Source: Prevotellaceae bacterium (GTDB lineage Bacteria > Bacteroidota > Bacteroidia > Bacteroidales > Bacteroidaceae). Taken from it: a stretch of DNA of 7,096 nucleotides. A program made the position numbers and the translations under genes. The stretch's first letter is position 1, and every line of letters begins with the position of its first letter. Below, in pieces: positions 1 through 7,081 of the stretch. The stretch lies in the NCBI GenBank assembly GCA_030523505.1, contig JAUNIK010000138.1:1-7096 (forward strand). The letters are read 5' to 3'. The notes beneath the pieces were generated by a model, which was given only the letters and a program-made list of their open reading frames with translations, was not told where the DNA came from and made no database searches.

Positions 1-18
1 AAATGCAACTGATGACAT

Positions 19-1533
19 ATGAATTGTACCAAGTTATTTTTTAACGATCACTTAGTCTTTTTGTGCATAGCTTTTGCAGCGAATGCTCTTGATATCCCAG
101 AGATATTCTCTGATCACATGATGCTACAGCAAAACACCAATGCCCGTTTGTGGGGTTGGGCAAAGAAAGGTGCAGAGGTGAAGGTTACTACCAGTTGGAA
201 TAGTGCTGTTTATAGCGTGAAGGCTGATAAGCAGACAGGCCGCTGGGATGTGAAGGTAGCAACGCCAAAGGCGTCTTACGATACCTACACTGTTACAGTG
301 GAAGGCGATGGACAGAAGGCCGTTATCAATGATGTTCTGATTGGTGAAGTATGGTTCTGTTCAGGTCAGAGCAATATGGAGATGCCGCTTCAGGGTTTCT
401 GGAACTGTCCTGTAGAGGGCGCCAATGAAACCATTGTCCAGTCAGGCAGATATAAAAAGTCAATCCGTTGCGCAACCATTGCTAAAGAAGGCGTGAAAGA
501 ACCAAAAGATAAAGTATCGGGCAAATGGGCTGTTTGCGAACCAAAGAATGCTCCGCTGTTCAGTGCCTGCGGATACTATTTCGCACAGACGTTGACAGAT
601 ATTCTTGACATTCCTGTGGGAATCATAAACTGCTCATGGGGCGGTAGTTGCGTTGAGGGATGGTTGCCAAAGGAAATTCTTGAGACATATCCTGACGGGT
701 TGGTTCCTTTTGACAACGAGGATTACCACGAGAAGATGAAGATGTATAACGGTATGCTCTATCCATTGGCAGGCTACACCATCAAGGGATTCCTCTGGAA
801 TCAGGGTGAGAGCAATGTGGGACGTGAAAAGGAGTATATCGATCGTTTTTCAACAATGACAAGATTGTGGCGCAAGATGTGGAATCAGCCGGATGATAAC
901 CTTCCTATCTATGCAGTGGAGTTGCCTCCATACCGTTATGGTGACGGTCTTGATGGTGTTGGTGGCGCAAAATTCCGTGCTGCTCAGCATGAGATTGCAA
1001 AGGTGCTCGATCATTATGGTTGTGTGTGTACGAGCGACCTTATCTATGAATATGAGCCAGATCAGATTCACGGTTGCAAGAAAAAGGAAATCGGTCAGCG
1101 TCTTGCATATATGGCAGCTGCACGCGATTATGGCGTAGAGGGCATTGGAGCAGAGAGCCCTGAATTTGAATACTACGAGGTTGTAGATGCAACAGACGGT
1201 GACAATGCAGTCATTGCCGGCTCAAAGGTGAACACACCAAACGTGAGTGGTAAGGTTCTCAAATTATTCTTCACCAATAGCGCTGATGGCTTTGACCGTA
1301 TGACAGGCATTGAGGGCTTCGAGGCACAGGATGAAAACGGCAACTGGCATGAGGCCATCGTCTGGTCAGGGTCAGAATGGCAGGGCGTGAAGCGTCAGGG
1401 ATGTTTCCTGAAACTCTCTTGCCCAGAGGCAAAGGAAATAAAGAATATTCGCTATTGCTATCATAATTTTGTTGTAGGCAAGCTCCATAACATGCGAGCA
1501 TTGCCAGTTGTTCCGTTCACAACGGAGAAATGA
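19..1533 (+). CDS. Secreted SGNH carbohydrate O-acetylesterase (sialate O-acetylesterase-like family)
   Basis: The 504-residue product is predicted to remove O-acetyl groups from sugars outside the cytoplasm. Residues 1-23 form a signal peptide ending in Ala-Asn-Ala, although its n-region is weakly charged (MNCTKLFFND). A beta-sandwich domain opens with the family hallmark around IFSDHMMLQQ (about residues 29-38). The SGNH core begins at SGQSNME (115-121), with Ser118 as nucleophile. It continues through the SWGGSCVEGW stretch and WNQGESN (260-266), and ends with DQIH (Asp348, His351) for the rest of the triad. The C-terminus is complete and length is usual for the family. An in-frame TGA at 13-15 makes ATG 19 the first start in this frame. 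The family is habitually named sialate O-acetylesterase, but members in glycan loci also deacetylate plant polysaccharides (CE20 xyloglucan acetylesterase is an example). With a mannanase 3 nt downstream, acetyl-mannan or its oligosaccharides is the likelier substrate. Family is firm; substrate is inferred. Confidence 0.9.
   Translation: MNCTKLFFNDHLVFLCIAFAANALDIPEIFSDHMMLQQNTNARLWGWAKKGAEVKVTTSWNSAVYSVKADKQTGRWDVKVATPKASYDTYTVTVEGDGQKAVINDVLIGEVWFCSGQSNMEMPLQGFWNCPVEGANETIVQSGRYKKSIRCATIAKEGVKEPKDKVSGKWAVCEPKNAPLFSACGYYFAQTLTDILDIPVGIINCSWGGSCVEGWLPKEILETYPDGLVPFDNEDYHEKMKMYNGMLYPLAGYTIKGFLWNQGESNVGREKEYIDRFSTMTRLWRKMWNQPDDNLPIYAVELPPYRYGDGLDGVGGAKFRAAQHEIAKVLDHYGCVCTSDLIYEYEPDQIHGCKKKEIGQRLAYMAAARDYGVEGIGAESPEFEYYEVVDATDGDNAVIAGSKVNTPNVSGKVLKLFFTNSADGFDRMTGIEGFEAQDENGNWHEAIVWSGSEWQGVKRQGCFLKLSCPEAKEIKNIRYCYHNFVVGKLHNMRALPVVPFTTEK
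1524..1527 (+). promoter_or_regulatory. Possible ribosome binding site of the mannanase gene
   Basis: GGAG lies inside the last codons of the upstream esterase gene, 9 nt before ATG 1537. It supports the 1537 start over the in-frame ATG at 1546, and suggests coupled translation. Bacteroidetes often start translation without a Shine-Dalgarno sequence, so this is only mild support. Confidence 0.4.
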
Positions 1534-1536
1534 TAA

Positions 1537-2913
1537 ATGAGAGATATGAAGAAGGTGTTGTTTATTGCGTGTGTGGTTGCTATGATGGTAGGATGCACGG
1601 CTGAAAAAGAGACTTCTAACTTTATCACAGTAAAGGACGGAAAGTTCTATCAGGGTGATAAGGAGTATCGCTATGTGGGAGCAAACTTCTGGTATGGTGC
1701 AATTCTTGCCAGTGAAGGTCAGGGTGGTAATCGCGACCGACTGATTCAGGAGCTCGATGATATGAAAGCAATCGGCATTGATAATGTCAGAGTGCTCATT
1801 GGTGGTGACGGACGTGATGGAATACCAAGTCATATTGCACCGAAACTGCAGTCGGAGCCTGGTGTCTATAACGATACAATCCTGAAGGGCCTTGACTACC
1901 TGATGGTAGAATTAGAAAAGCGCGATATGAAGGCCGTTCTCTATTTCAACAATTCATGGGAATGGAGTGGTGGATATGGTGCTTATCTCGATTGGGTCGG
2001 CTTTTCGGGCAATGTTCAAAGCGCTGATGGCATGAAGCACTTCGACCAGACTCCTGTGCCAAGCAAGGATGGATGGTGGGAGTATATGCAGTATGTAGGC
2101 AACTTCATACTCAACGACTCAGCTAAGGCTCTTGCTGCGAAGCATGTGGAGAACATGGTGACACGCAAGAATAGCATTACCGGTGAACCATACAAAGACT
2201 CAAAGGCACTGATGGCGTGGGAAATAGCCAATGAACCACGATGCTTTGTCAACGACTCATTGCATAAGACTAAGTTCGTGGAATGGATTGACGAGCAGTC
2301 GACACTCATCAAGAGTCTTGATCCTAACCATCTTGTGACAACCGGTTCGGAGGGAGAATGGGGATGTGAGAACGATATGGATCTGTTCACAGCTATCCAT
2401 TCAGTGAAGAACATCGACTATGCATGTATCCATATCTGGCCAAACAATTGGGGATGGCTTGGAAAGTTCAACCAGAACTACGATGCTGACAAGACCATTT
2501 CTGAAGATGCACCAGATCCTATTGTAGATAATGTGCAGGTGGCATGCGATTCAACACTTGCTTATATCAATCGTGCCTATGACAGAATGTCGAAAGTGGG
2601 ACGACCGATAGTTTTGGAGGAATTCGGCTATCCTCGTGACCGTTTCCTTTTTACTCCAGGCTCACCTACACGCGGGCGTGATACATATTATAAGTATGTG
2701 TTCTCAATCATCCGCGATTCAGGTAAGATCGCAGGATGCAACTTCTGGGGCTGGGGTGGCTCGGCAAATGTGAAGCATACCATCTGGCAGAGATGGGATG
2801 ACTATGTGTGTGACCCAGCACAGGAAGAGCAGGGCTTGAATTCTGTATTCAAAGCAGATACAACAACACTCGGCATCATAAAGGAAATGACTGACGAATT
2901 GCGTGTACGCTAA
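1537..2913 (+). CDS. Endo-1,4-beta-mannanase, GH5 (subfamily 7 type), lipoprotein
   Basis: The 458-residue product is predicted to hydrolyse internal beta-1,4-mannosidic bonds in mannan, glucomannan or galactomannan by the retaining mechanism. Residues 4-20 are a lipoprotein signal (Lys5-Lys6, hydrophobic run, MMVGC) with Cys20 as the lipidated residue; acidic residues soon after it (CTAEKE) fit, weakly, export to the cell surface. A single (beta/alpha)8 domain follows. The visible GH5 landmarks are Arg85 in NVRVL, NNSWEWSGG (138-146), acid/base Glu233 in EIANEP, HIW (299-301), nucleophile Glu362 in LEEFG, and NFWGWGG (402-408). The pattern GANFWYG near the start of the domain plus NNSWEWSGG is typical of subfamily 7 mannanases. 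There is no carbohydrate-binding module. The preceding esterase gene ends in tandem stops TGA-TAA, and the ATG follows directly, so the two genes are almost certainly cotranscribed. ATG 1546 (giving MKKVLF) is a possible alternative start. Mannanase activity is well supported; preferred polymer is not visible. Confidence 0.93.
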   Translation: MRDMKKVLFIACVVAMMVGCTAEKETSNFITVKDGKFYQGDKEYRYVGANFWYGAILASEGQGGNRDRLIQELDDMKAIGIDNVRVLIGGDGRDGIPSHIAPKLQSEPGVYNDTILKGLDYLMVELEKRDMKAVLYFNNSWEWSGGYGAYLDWVGFSGNVQSADGMKHFDQTPVPSKDGWWEYMQYVGNFILNDSAKALAAKHVENMVTRKNSITGEPYKDSKALMAWEIANEPRCFVNDSLHKTKFVEWIDEQSTLIKSLDPNHLVTTGSEGEWGCENDMDLFTAIHSVKNIDYACIHIWPNNWGWLGKFNQNYDADKTISEDAPDPIVDNVQVACDSTLAYINRAYDRMSKVGRPIVLEEFGYPRDRFLFTPGSPTRGRDTYYKYVFSIIRDSGKIAGCNFWGWGGSANVKHTIWQRWDDYVCDPAQEEQGLNSVFKADTTTLGIIKEMTDELRVR

Positions 2914-2922
2914 ATAATAAAA

Positions 2923-2935
2923 CAAGTTTCGCAAG
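2923..2935 (+). repeat. Left terminal inverted repeat of the intergenic element
   Basis: CAAGTTTCGCAAG here matches the reverse complement of 3132-3144 at 12 of 13 bases; the inner nine bases (TTTCGCAAG) are identical. It begins 9 nt after the mannanase stop codon. Confidence 0.6.
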
Positions 2936-2946
2936 CTCAACTTATT

Positions 2947-2974
2947 GGAGTTAAAGGGAGTCAAGGGAAGTTAA
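2947..2974 (+). repeat. Short tandem motif, three degenerate copies (left arm)
   Basis: Three head-to-tail units occur here: GGAGTTAAA (2947-2955), GGGAGTCAA (2956-2964) and GGGAAGTTAA (2965-2974). A further related unit, GAGAAGTTAA, lies at 2992-3001. The motif recurs inverted in the right arm. Confidence 0.6.
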
Positions 2975-3051
2975 CGGTCGCCTTGCTTCCTGAGAAGTTA
3001 AATGACAGTAGCTTCTAATGCGGATGGAATTTGGTAAGGGAAAGGCATTCG

Positions 3052-3075
3052 TCCCTTAACTTCCCATAACTTCCC
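3052..3075 (-). repeat. Short tandem motif, inverted copies (right arm)
   Basis: Read on the minus strand this is GGGAAGTTAT, then GGGAAGTTAA, then GGGA: two full units and a partial one of the same 9-10 bp motif seen in the left arm. A further related minus-strand unit, AGAAGTTATC, lies at 3091-3100. The opposite orientation of the copies is what gives the element its hairpin potential. Confidence 0.6.
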
Positions 3076-3131
3076 AAGCGACGAAGGAGCGATAACTTCT
3101 CTTAAATTCCGAAAACTGAGCAAGTCAGAAA

Positions 3132-3144
3132 CTTGCGAAAGTTG
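3132..3144 (-). repeat. Right terminal inverted repeat of the intergenic element
   Basis: CTTGCGAAAGTTG is the inverted partner of 2923-2935 with one mismatch. It ends 28 nt before the CE7 esterase start, so the native leader of that gene is very short unless transcription starts inside the element. Confidence 0.6.
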
Positions 3145-3164
3145 AATAAATAAATATTTCATAT

Positions 3165-3169
3165 AAAGG
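3165..3169 (+). promoter_or_regulatory. Weak ribosome binding site of the CE7 esterase gene
   Basis: AAAGG sits 3 nt before ATG 3173, closer than the usual 5-9 nt. The surrounding leader is very AT-rich, which is itself typical of Bacteroidetes translation starts. I could not find a convincing Bacteroidetes promoter (TTTG with TAnnTTTG) between 2914 and 3172. Confidence 0.3.
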
Positions 3170-3172
3170 TAA

Positions 3173-4465
3173 ATGCGTAAAATTTTTGGTTTATTGATGG
3201 TATTAGTTAGTACCCTGACTCTGAGTGCTCAGATTAGGGGTACTAACTTCACAGTTACTGTTACCCCAGACCACAAAGATTGGAACTACAAAGTTGGGGA
3301 GCAGGCAGTGTTTACGGTGAATGTGCTCAAGAGCGGAACTCTCGTTGATAATGCCCAGATCAGTTACGAGATGGGACCAGAGATGTATCCAACAGAGAAG
3401 AAGGAGATGGTGCTGAAGGACGGTACTGCGAAGATAAAAGGTGGAATGAAGAAACCGGGATTCTATCGCCTTTCTGTTACCGCTCATATCAATGGTAAGG
3501 AATATAAGGGAATGTGTACAGCAGCCTTCTCGCCAGAGAAGATACAACCTACGGCGCAATGCCCTGCCGACTTTGATGAATTCTGGAAGACAGCAATCGA
3601 ACAGGCACGTTGGACTGCCCTCGAGCCAACTTTCGAATATCTCCCAGAGCGTTCTAATTCGAAGGTTAATACCTATCATGTCAGTTTCCAGAATGACCAG
3701 TGGGGCAGAAGAGTGTTCGCCATTCTGAATATACCAACAACCCCAGGCAAGTATCCTGCACTTCTCCGTGTGCCAGGAGCTGGTGTTCGCCCTTATGGTG
3801 GTGACCAGCCGTTTGCTTCGCATGGTGCAATCGTGCTTGAGATAGGAATTCACGGAATCCCTGTCACCAATCCACAGGAATATTACGACCGCATATTCAC
3901 TGCAGCCCTTGCTAACTATTGGGAGCATGGAACAAACGACAAGAACAAGAATTACTATAAACATGTAATCACGGGATGTATCCGTTCCATCGATTTCATT
4001 GAGAGTCTGAACAAGGACGGCGTTGAGTGGGACGGAAAGAATCTTGCTGTCACTGGTTCGTCGCAAGGTGGATTCCTGTCGCTTGCAACAGCAGGTCTCG
4101 ACAAACGCGTCAGTTGCTATGGAGCCGTTCATGCAGCAATGTGCGATTATGAGGCTGCTTTGAAGAATGTTGCTTGCGGATGGCCACATTATTTCTATTA
4201 TGACAAGGAGAACGTGGATATGCGACAGGTGGAGCAGTCGCGTTATTATGATGGTGTGAATTTCGCTCGCCGAATTACAGCGCCAGGATATTTCTCTTTC
4301 GGATATAACGATGATGTGGTGCCACCAACAACAGCCTATGGCACATATAATATCGTGACAGCAGAAAAGGTGCTCTCGCCTTACCAGTTGACCGGTCATT
4401 ACTGGTATCAGGAACAGTGGGACGAGTGGAATGCCTTCTTGCTTGATAAACTCGGAATAAAATAA
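3173..4465 (+). CDS. Secreted acetyl esterase, divergent CE7 / AXE1 family, with N-terminal Ig-like domain
   Basis: The 430-residue product is predicted to be an alpha/beta-hydrolase esterase removing acetyl groups from plant glycans or their oligosaccharides. Residues 1-19 form a clear signal peptide (MRKIF, hydrophobic run, LSA) with mature Gln20. Residues about 22-125 look like an Ig-like beta-sandwich, and the AXE1 domain starts near CPADFDEFW. The triad is Ser297 in GSSQGG, Asp380 or Asp381 in YNDDVVPP, and His409 in TGHYW. Two CE7 signatures differ from the classical family: the Arg-Gly-Gln segment is replaced by GIHG (225-228), and the His-Glu pair reads His-Tyr at 409-410. The catalytic machinery seems intact, so I expect an active enzyme with shifted acyl or glycan preference. 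Classical CE7 enzymes are cytoplasmic and accept acetyl-xylooligosaccharides and cephalosporin C; this one is exported. It lies 18 nt before the phosphorylase gene and is probably cotranscribed with it. Acetylated mannan is the substrate suggested by context only. Confidence 0.88.
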   Translation: MRKIFGLLMVLVSTLTLSAQIRGTNFTVTVTPDHKDWNYKVGEQAVFTVNVLKSGTLVDNAQISYEMGPEMYPTEKKEMVLKDGTAKIKGGMKKPGFYRLSVTAHINGKEYKGMCTAAFSPEKIQPTAQCPADFDEFWKTAIEQARWTALEPTFEYLPERSNSKVNTYHVSFQNDQWGRRVFAILNIPTTPGKYPALLRVPGAGVRPYGGDQPFASHGAIVLEIGIHGIPVTNPQEYYDRIFTAALANYWEHGTNDKNKNYYKHVITGCIRSIDFIESLNKDGVEWDGKNLAVTGSSQGGFLSLATAGLDKRVSCYGAVHAAMCDYEAALKNVACGWPHYFYYDKENVDMRQVEQSRYYDGVNFARRITAPGYFSFGYNDDVVPPTTAYGTYNIVTAEKVLSPYQLTGHYWYQEQWDEWNAFLLDKLGIK

Positions 4466-4483
4466 CAAATATATAAAAAACAT

Positions 4484-7012
4484 ATGGAAAACAAGGTATA
4501 TGGTCATTTTGATGACCTTAATCGCGAGTATGTGATTACCAATCCTGCAACCCCATTCCCTTGGATAAACTATCTGGGAAATGAGGATTTCTTCGGTTTG
4601 ATTAGTAATACCGCGGGCGGATACAGCTTCTACAAAGACGCTAAGTTCCGCCGTATCACCCGTTATCGTTATAACGGTGTGCCAATGGACAATGGTGGTC
4701 GCTATTTCTACATCAATGACAATGGCACTGTGTGGAATCCGGGCTGGAAACCATGTAAGACTCCACTCGACAGTTATGAGTGTCGTCATGGTATGAACTA
4801 TACCCGTATCACTGGTTCAAAGAATGGTGTTGAAGCAAGCGTCCTGTTCTTTGTTCCATTGAAAACATGGGCAGAGGTTCAGAAGGTTACACTCAAGAAC
4901 ACCACCGGCGAGGAAAAGAACATCAAACTGTTCTCGTTTGCAGAATGGTGCCTCTGGAATGCCGCTACTGATATGGAGAACTTCCAGCGTAACTGGTCAA
5001 CAGGAGAGGTGGAGATTGAGAGTCCGCTAACCCCAGAAGGAGGAATCCCTAATACTGTCATATATCATAAGACAGAATACAAGGAGCGTCGTAACCACTA
5101 TGCTTATTATGCATTTGCCAACGCTAAGGCAGACGGTTATGACACTGACCGCGAGTCGTTCGTAGGACTCTACAACGAGTTCTCAAATCCACAGTGCGTC
5201 ATGGCTGGCAAACCTGCCAACTCGCTCGCTCACGGTTGGAGTCCAGTGGCTTCGCATTATGTTGAGGTGAATCTCAAGCCAGGTGAGAGCAAGGACTATA
5301 TCTTCCTTCTTGGATATGTAGAGAACGAGCAGGATGAGAAGTTCTCGGCAGAGGATATCGAACGCAAGAGAAATGGCGAACTCATCTCATCACAGGCTTC
5401 TGATGTAACCCTCGTGAACAAGGCAAAAGCAAAGGTTACCATCGAGAAGTTCTCAACTGTTGAGGCTGTCGATAAGGCCTTCGATGAACTGCATCAGATG
5501 TGGGATGAACTCCTCGACAAGTACAATGTCACCAGCGATGATGACCGTATGAATCGTATGGTCAACATCTGGAACCAGTATCAGTGTATGATTACCTTCA
5601 ATTTCTCGCGTTCGGCATCGTTCTTCGAAAGTGGAGTAGGCCGAGGCATGGGATTCCGCGATTCCAACCAGGATCTTGTAGGTTTTGTGCACCAGGTTCC
5701 AAGCCGTGCCCGTGAACGAATCATTGATATTGCCTCAACACAGTTCCCTGATGGTGGATGCTATCATCAGTATCAGCCATTGACAAAGCGTGGCAATAAT
5801 GATATCGGTGGTGGTTTCAACGACGACCCTATGTGGTTGATATTTGGAACAGTTGCGTATATCAAGGAAACAGGCGATTTCTCTATCCTCGATGAGATGG
5901 TGCCATGGGACAACGAACCAGGCACAGAGGTGACACTGATGGAACACCTTCGCATATCGTTCAATCATGTTGTTGAGAACCTTGGCCCTCACGCTCTGCC
6001 ACTTATTGGCCGTGCCGACTGGAACGACTGTTTGAACCTGAACTGCTTCTCTTGGGATCCTAACGAGAGTTTCCAGACAACAGAAAACAAGACCGAAGGC
6101 TCGAAGGCCGAGTCACTGATGATTGCCGGACTGTTCGTGCTCTGTGGTCGCCAGTATGTAGAACTCTGCGAACAGGTAGGCAAGAATGATGAAGCCTCGC
6201 GTGCGCGTACCTTTATAGATAATATGGTCGAGGCTGTGAAGAAGCACGGCTGGGATGGCGAGTGGTATCTCCGTGCCTACGACTTCTTCGGCAATAAGAT
6301 TGGTTCAAACGAAAACGAGGAAGGTAAGATATTCATTGAGTCGCAAGGATTCTGCACAATGGCAGGTATCGGTCTTGAAGAAGGCATGGTTGACAAAGCC
6401 CTTGATTCTTGCAAGAAGTATCTCGATTGTGAGCACGGTATGGTTCTCAACAATCCTGCTTATACAACCTACCATGTGGAGATGGGTGAGATCAGCTCTT
6501 ATCCAGCAGGTTACAAGGAGAATGCAGGTATCTTCTGTCACAATAACCCTTGGGTTATCATTGGTGAGACAGTGGCTCATAGAGGTAATGATGCTTGGGA
6601 ACACTACACCAAGATCTGTCCGGCTTGGATAGAAGACCAGGATTTGCATAAGGTAGAGCCATACGTTTACTGCCAGATGGTAGCAGGTAAGGATGCAGCT
6701 CGACCAGGTGAAGGCAAGAACTCATGGCTTACTGGAACTGCAGCATGGAACTGGATAACTATCACCCAGCATATCCTTGGCATCAAACCGGCGTATGATG
6801 GTCTGTTGATTGACCCATGTATACCATCTTCATTGAAGGCTTACACTGTAAAACGCCAGTTCCGTGGTGCAGAATATACCATCAATGTGAAGAACCCGGA
6901 GGGACTTGAGCATGGAAAAGTGACGCTTGTCGTTGATGGCCAGAAAGTCGCTGGAAACGTAGTCCCAATGATGGATGGCGAACATGTCGTAGAAGCTACA
7001 ATTGGCAGATAA
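4484..7012 (+). CDS. Cellobiose phosphorylase, GH94
   Basis: The 842-residue product is predicted to split cellobiose with phosphate, inverting, into alpha-glucose 1-phosphate and glucose in the cytoplasm; there is no signal peptide. Similarity to characterised cellobiose phosphorylases is evident from end to end, from [13 protein letters not shown] at the start to TGTAAWNW near the end. By comparison with the Cellvibrio gilvus enzyme from memory, key residues are kept: general acid Asp515 in ADWNDCLN (D490 there); glucosyl-site Arg387 and Asp393 in [12 protein letters not shown] (R362, D368); acceptor-site Glu669, Tyr673 and Lys678 (E649, Y653, K658); and phosphate-site Arg376, His686 and Thr750-Gly751 (R351, H666, T731-G732). 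The acceptor-site residues argue against chitobiose or cellobionic acid phosphorylase. A segment near residues 285-325 appears about 16 residues longer than in C. gilvus. No Shine-Dalgarno precedes the ATG; the 18-nt spacer is nearly all A/T. In this locus it would conserve energy from glucosyl disaccharides, such as those released from glucomannan. Confidence 0.96.
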   Translation: MENKVYGHFDDLNREYVITNPATPFPWINYLGNEDFFGLISNTAGGYSFYKDAKFRRITRYRYNGVPMDNGGRYFYINDNGTVWNPGWKPCKTPLDSYECRHGMNYTRITGSKNGVEASVLFFVPLKTWAEVQKVTLKNTTGEEKNIKLFSFAEWCLWNAATDMENFQRNWSTGEVEIESPLTPEGGIPNTVIYHKTEYKERRNHYAYYAFANAKADGYDTDRESFVGLYNEFSNPQCVMAGKPANSLAHGWSPVASHYVEVNLKPGESKDYIFLLGYVENEQDEKFSAEDIERKRNGELISSQASDVTLVNKAKAKVTIEKFSTVEAVDKAFDELHQMWDELLDKYNVTSDDDRMNRMVNIWNQYQCMITFNFSRSASFFESGVGRGMGFRDSNQDLVGFVHQVPSRARERIIDIASTQFPDGGCYHQYQPLTKRGNNDIGGGFNDDPMWLIFGTVAYIKETGDFSILDEMVPWDNEPGTEVTLMEHLRISFNHVVENLGPHALPLIGRADWNDCLNLNCFSWDPNESFQTTENKTEGSKAESLMIAGLFVLCGRQYVELCEQVGKNDEASRARTFIDNMVEAVKKHGWDGEWYLRAYDFFGNKIGSNENEEGKIFIESQGFCTMAGIGLEEGMVDKALDSCKKYLDCEHGMVLNNPAYTTYHVEMGEISSYPAGYKENAGIFCHNNPWVIIGETVAHRGNDAWEHYTKICPAWIEDQDLHKVEPYVYCQMVAGKDAARPGEGKNSWLTGTAAWNWITITQHILGIKPAYDGLLIDPCIPSSLKAYTVKRQFRGAEYTINVKNPEGLEHGKVTLVVDGQKVAGNVVPMMDGEHVVEATIGR

Positions 7013-7066
7013 GTACGATTGATTCCGAAAAAAAGTACTACTAAAAAATGTGCAATGTCAAAAATG

Positions 7067-7081
7067 TGTTAGTTGCTAACA
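7067..7081. promoter_or_regulatory. Small perfect dyad downstream of the phosphorylase gene
   Basis: TGTTAG-TTG-CTAACA has perfect 6-bp arms and a 3-nt spacer. It is nested in a looser dyad: AAATGTGCAATGT near 7046-7058 matches the complement of the sequence near 7083-7095 at about 10 of 13 positions. There is no T-run after the hairpin, so it is a poor intrinsic terminator. An operator or a chance palindrome in AT-rich sequence are both possible. The rest of 7013-7096 shows no gene. Confidence 0.25.

Larger units (their letters stand above)
2923..3144 (+). repeat. MITE-like palindromic intergenic element
   Basis: This 222-bp element fills nearly all of the 259-bp gap between the mannanase and CE7 genes. 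Its ends are inverted repeats matching at 12 of 13 positions. Inside them, the left arm (to about 3004) and the right arm (from about 3056) align imperfectly as inverted copies. They share GGGAAGTTAA (2965-2974) with its exact complement TTAACTTCCC (3056-3065). The central stretch, about 3005-3055, is unpaired. Both flanks are AT-rich: AATAAAA abuts the left end and AATAAAT the right, a 6/7 match that could be a target duplication but could equally be chance. No ORF of useful size is present. As RNA it would form a long imperfect hairpin between two genes of the same operon. It could be a non-autonomous mobile repeat, an mRNA processing or stability element, or both. Confidence 0.6.

Noticed and set aside
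1372..1833. Minus-strand open frame of 153 codons across the esterase/mannanase junction
   Set aside because: Antisense to two real genes; the translation is His- and Ile/Leu-rich without domain structure and has no plausible start region.
2923..3144. CRISPR array or insertion sequence in the repeat-containing gap
   Set aside because: The tandem units are 9-10 bp, degenerate and without spacers, so this is not CRISPR. There is no transposase ORF, so it is not an autonomous insertion sequence.
2914..3172. Promoter for the CE7/GH94 gene pair in the intergenic gap
   Set aside because: The nearest candidate, TTTG near 3030 with TAACTTCC near 3057, misses the last bases of the -7 consensus and has spacing that is slightly too long. 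It also falls in the repeat motif, so it is not called.
3203..4789. Long open reading frame (528 codons) on the minus strand across the CE7/GH94 junction
   Set aside because: It lies antisense to two strongly supported genes, its translation shows no recognisable domain or motif, and it starts inside the GH94 gene. It is explained by the codon pattern of the real genes.
6255..6632. Plus-strand open frame of 125 codons inside the phosphorylase gene
   Set aside because: It is an out-of-frame shadow of the GH94 coding sequence, which is intact in its own frame through this region.
7011..7050. Intrinsic terminator after the phosphorylase gene
   Set aside because: The only nearby arms (AGTAC and GTACT) are 5 bp with a long loop and are followed by A-rich rather than T-rich sequence.
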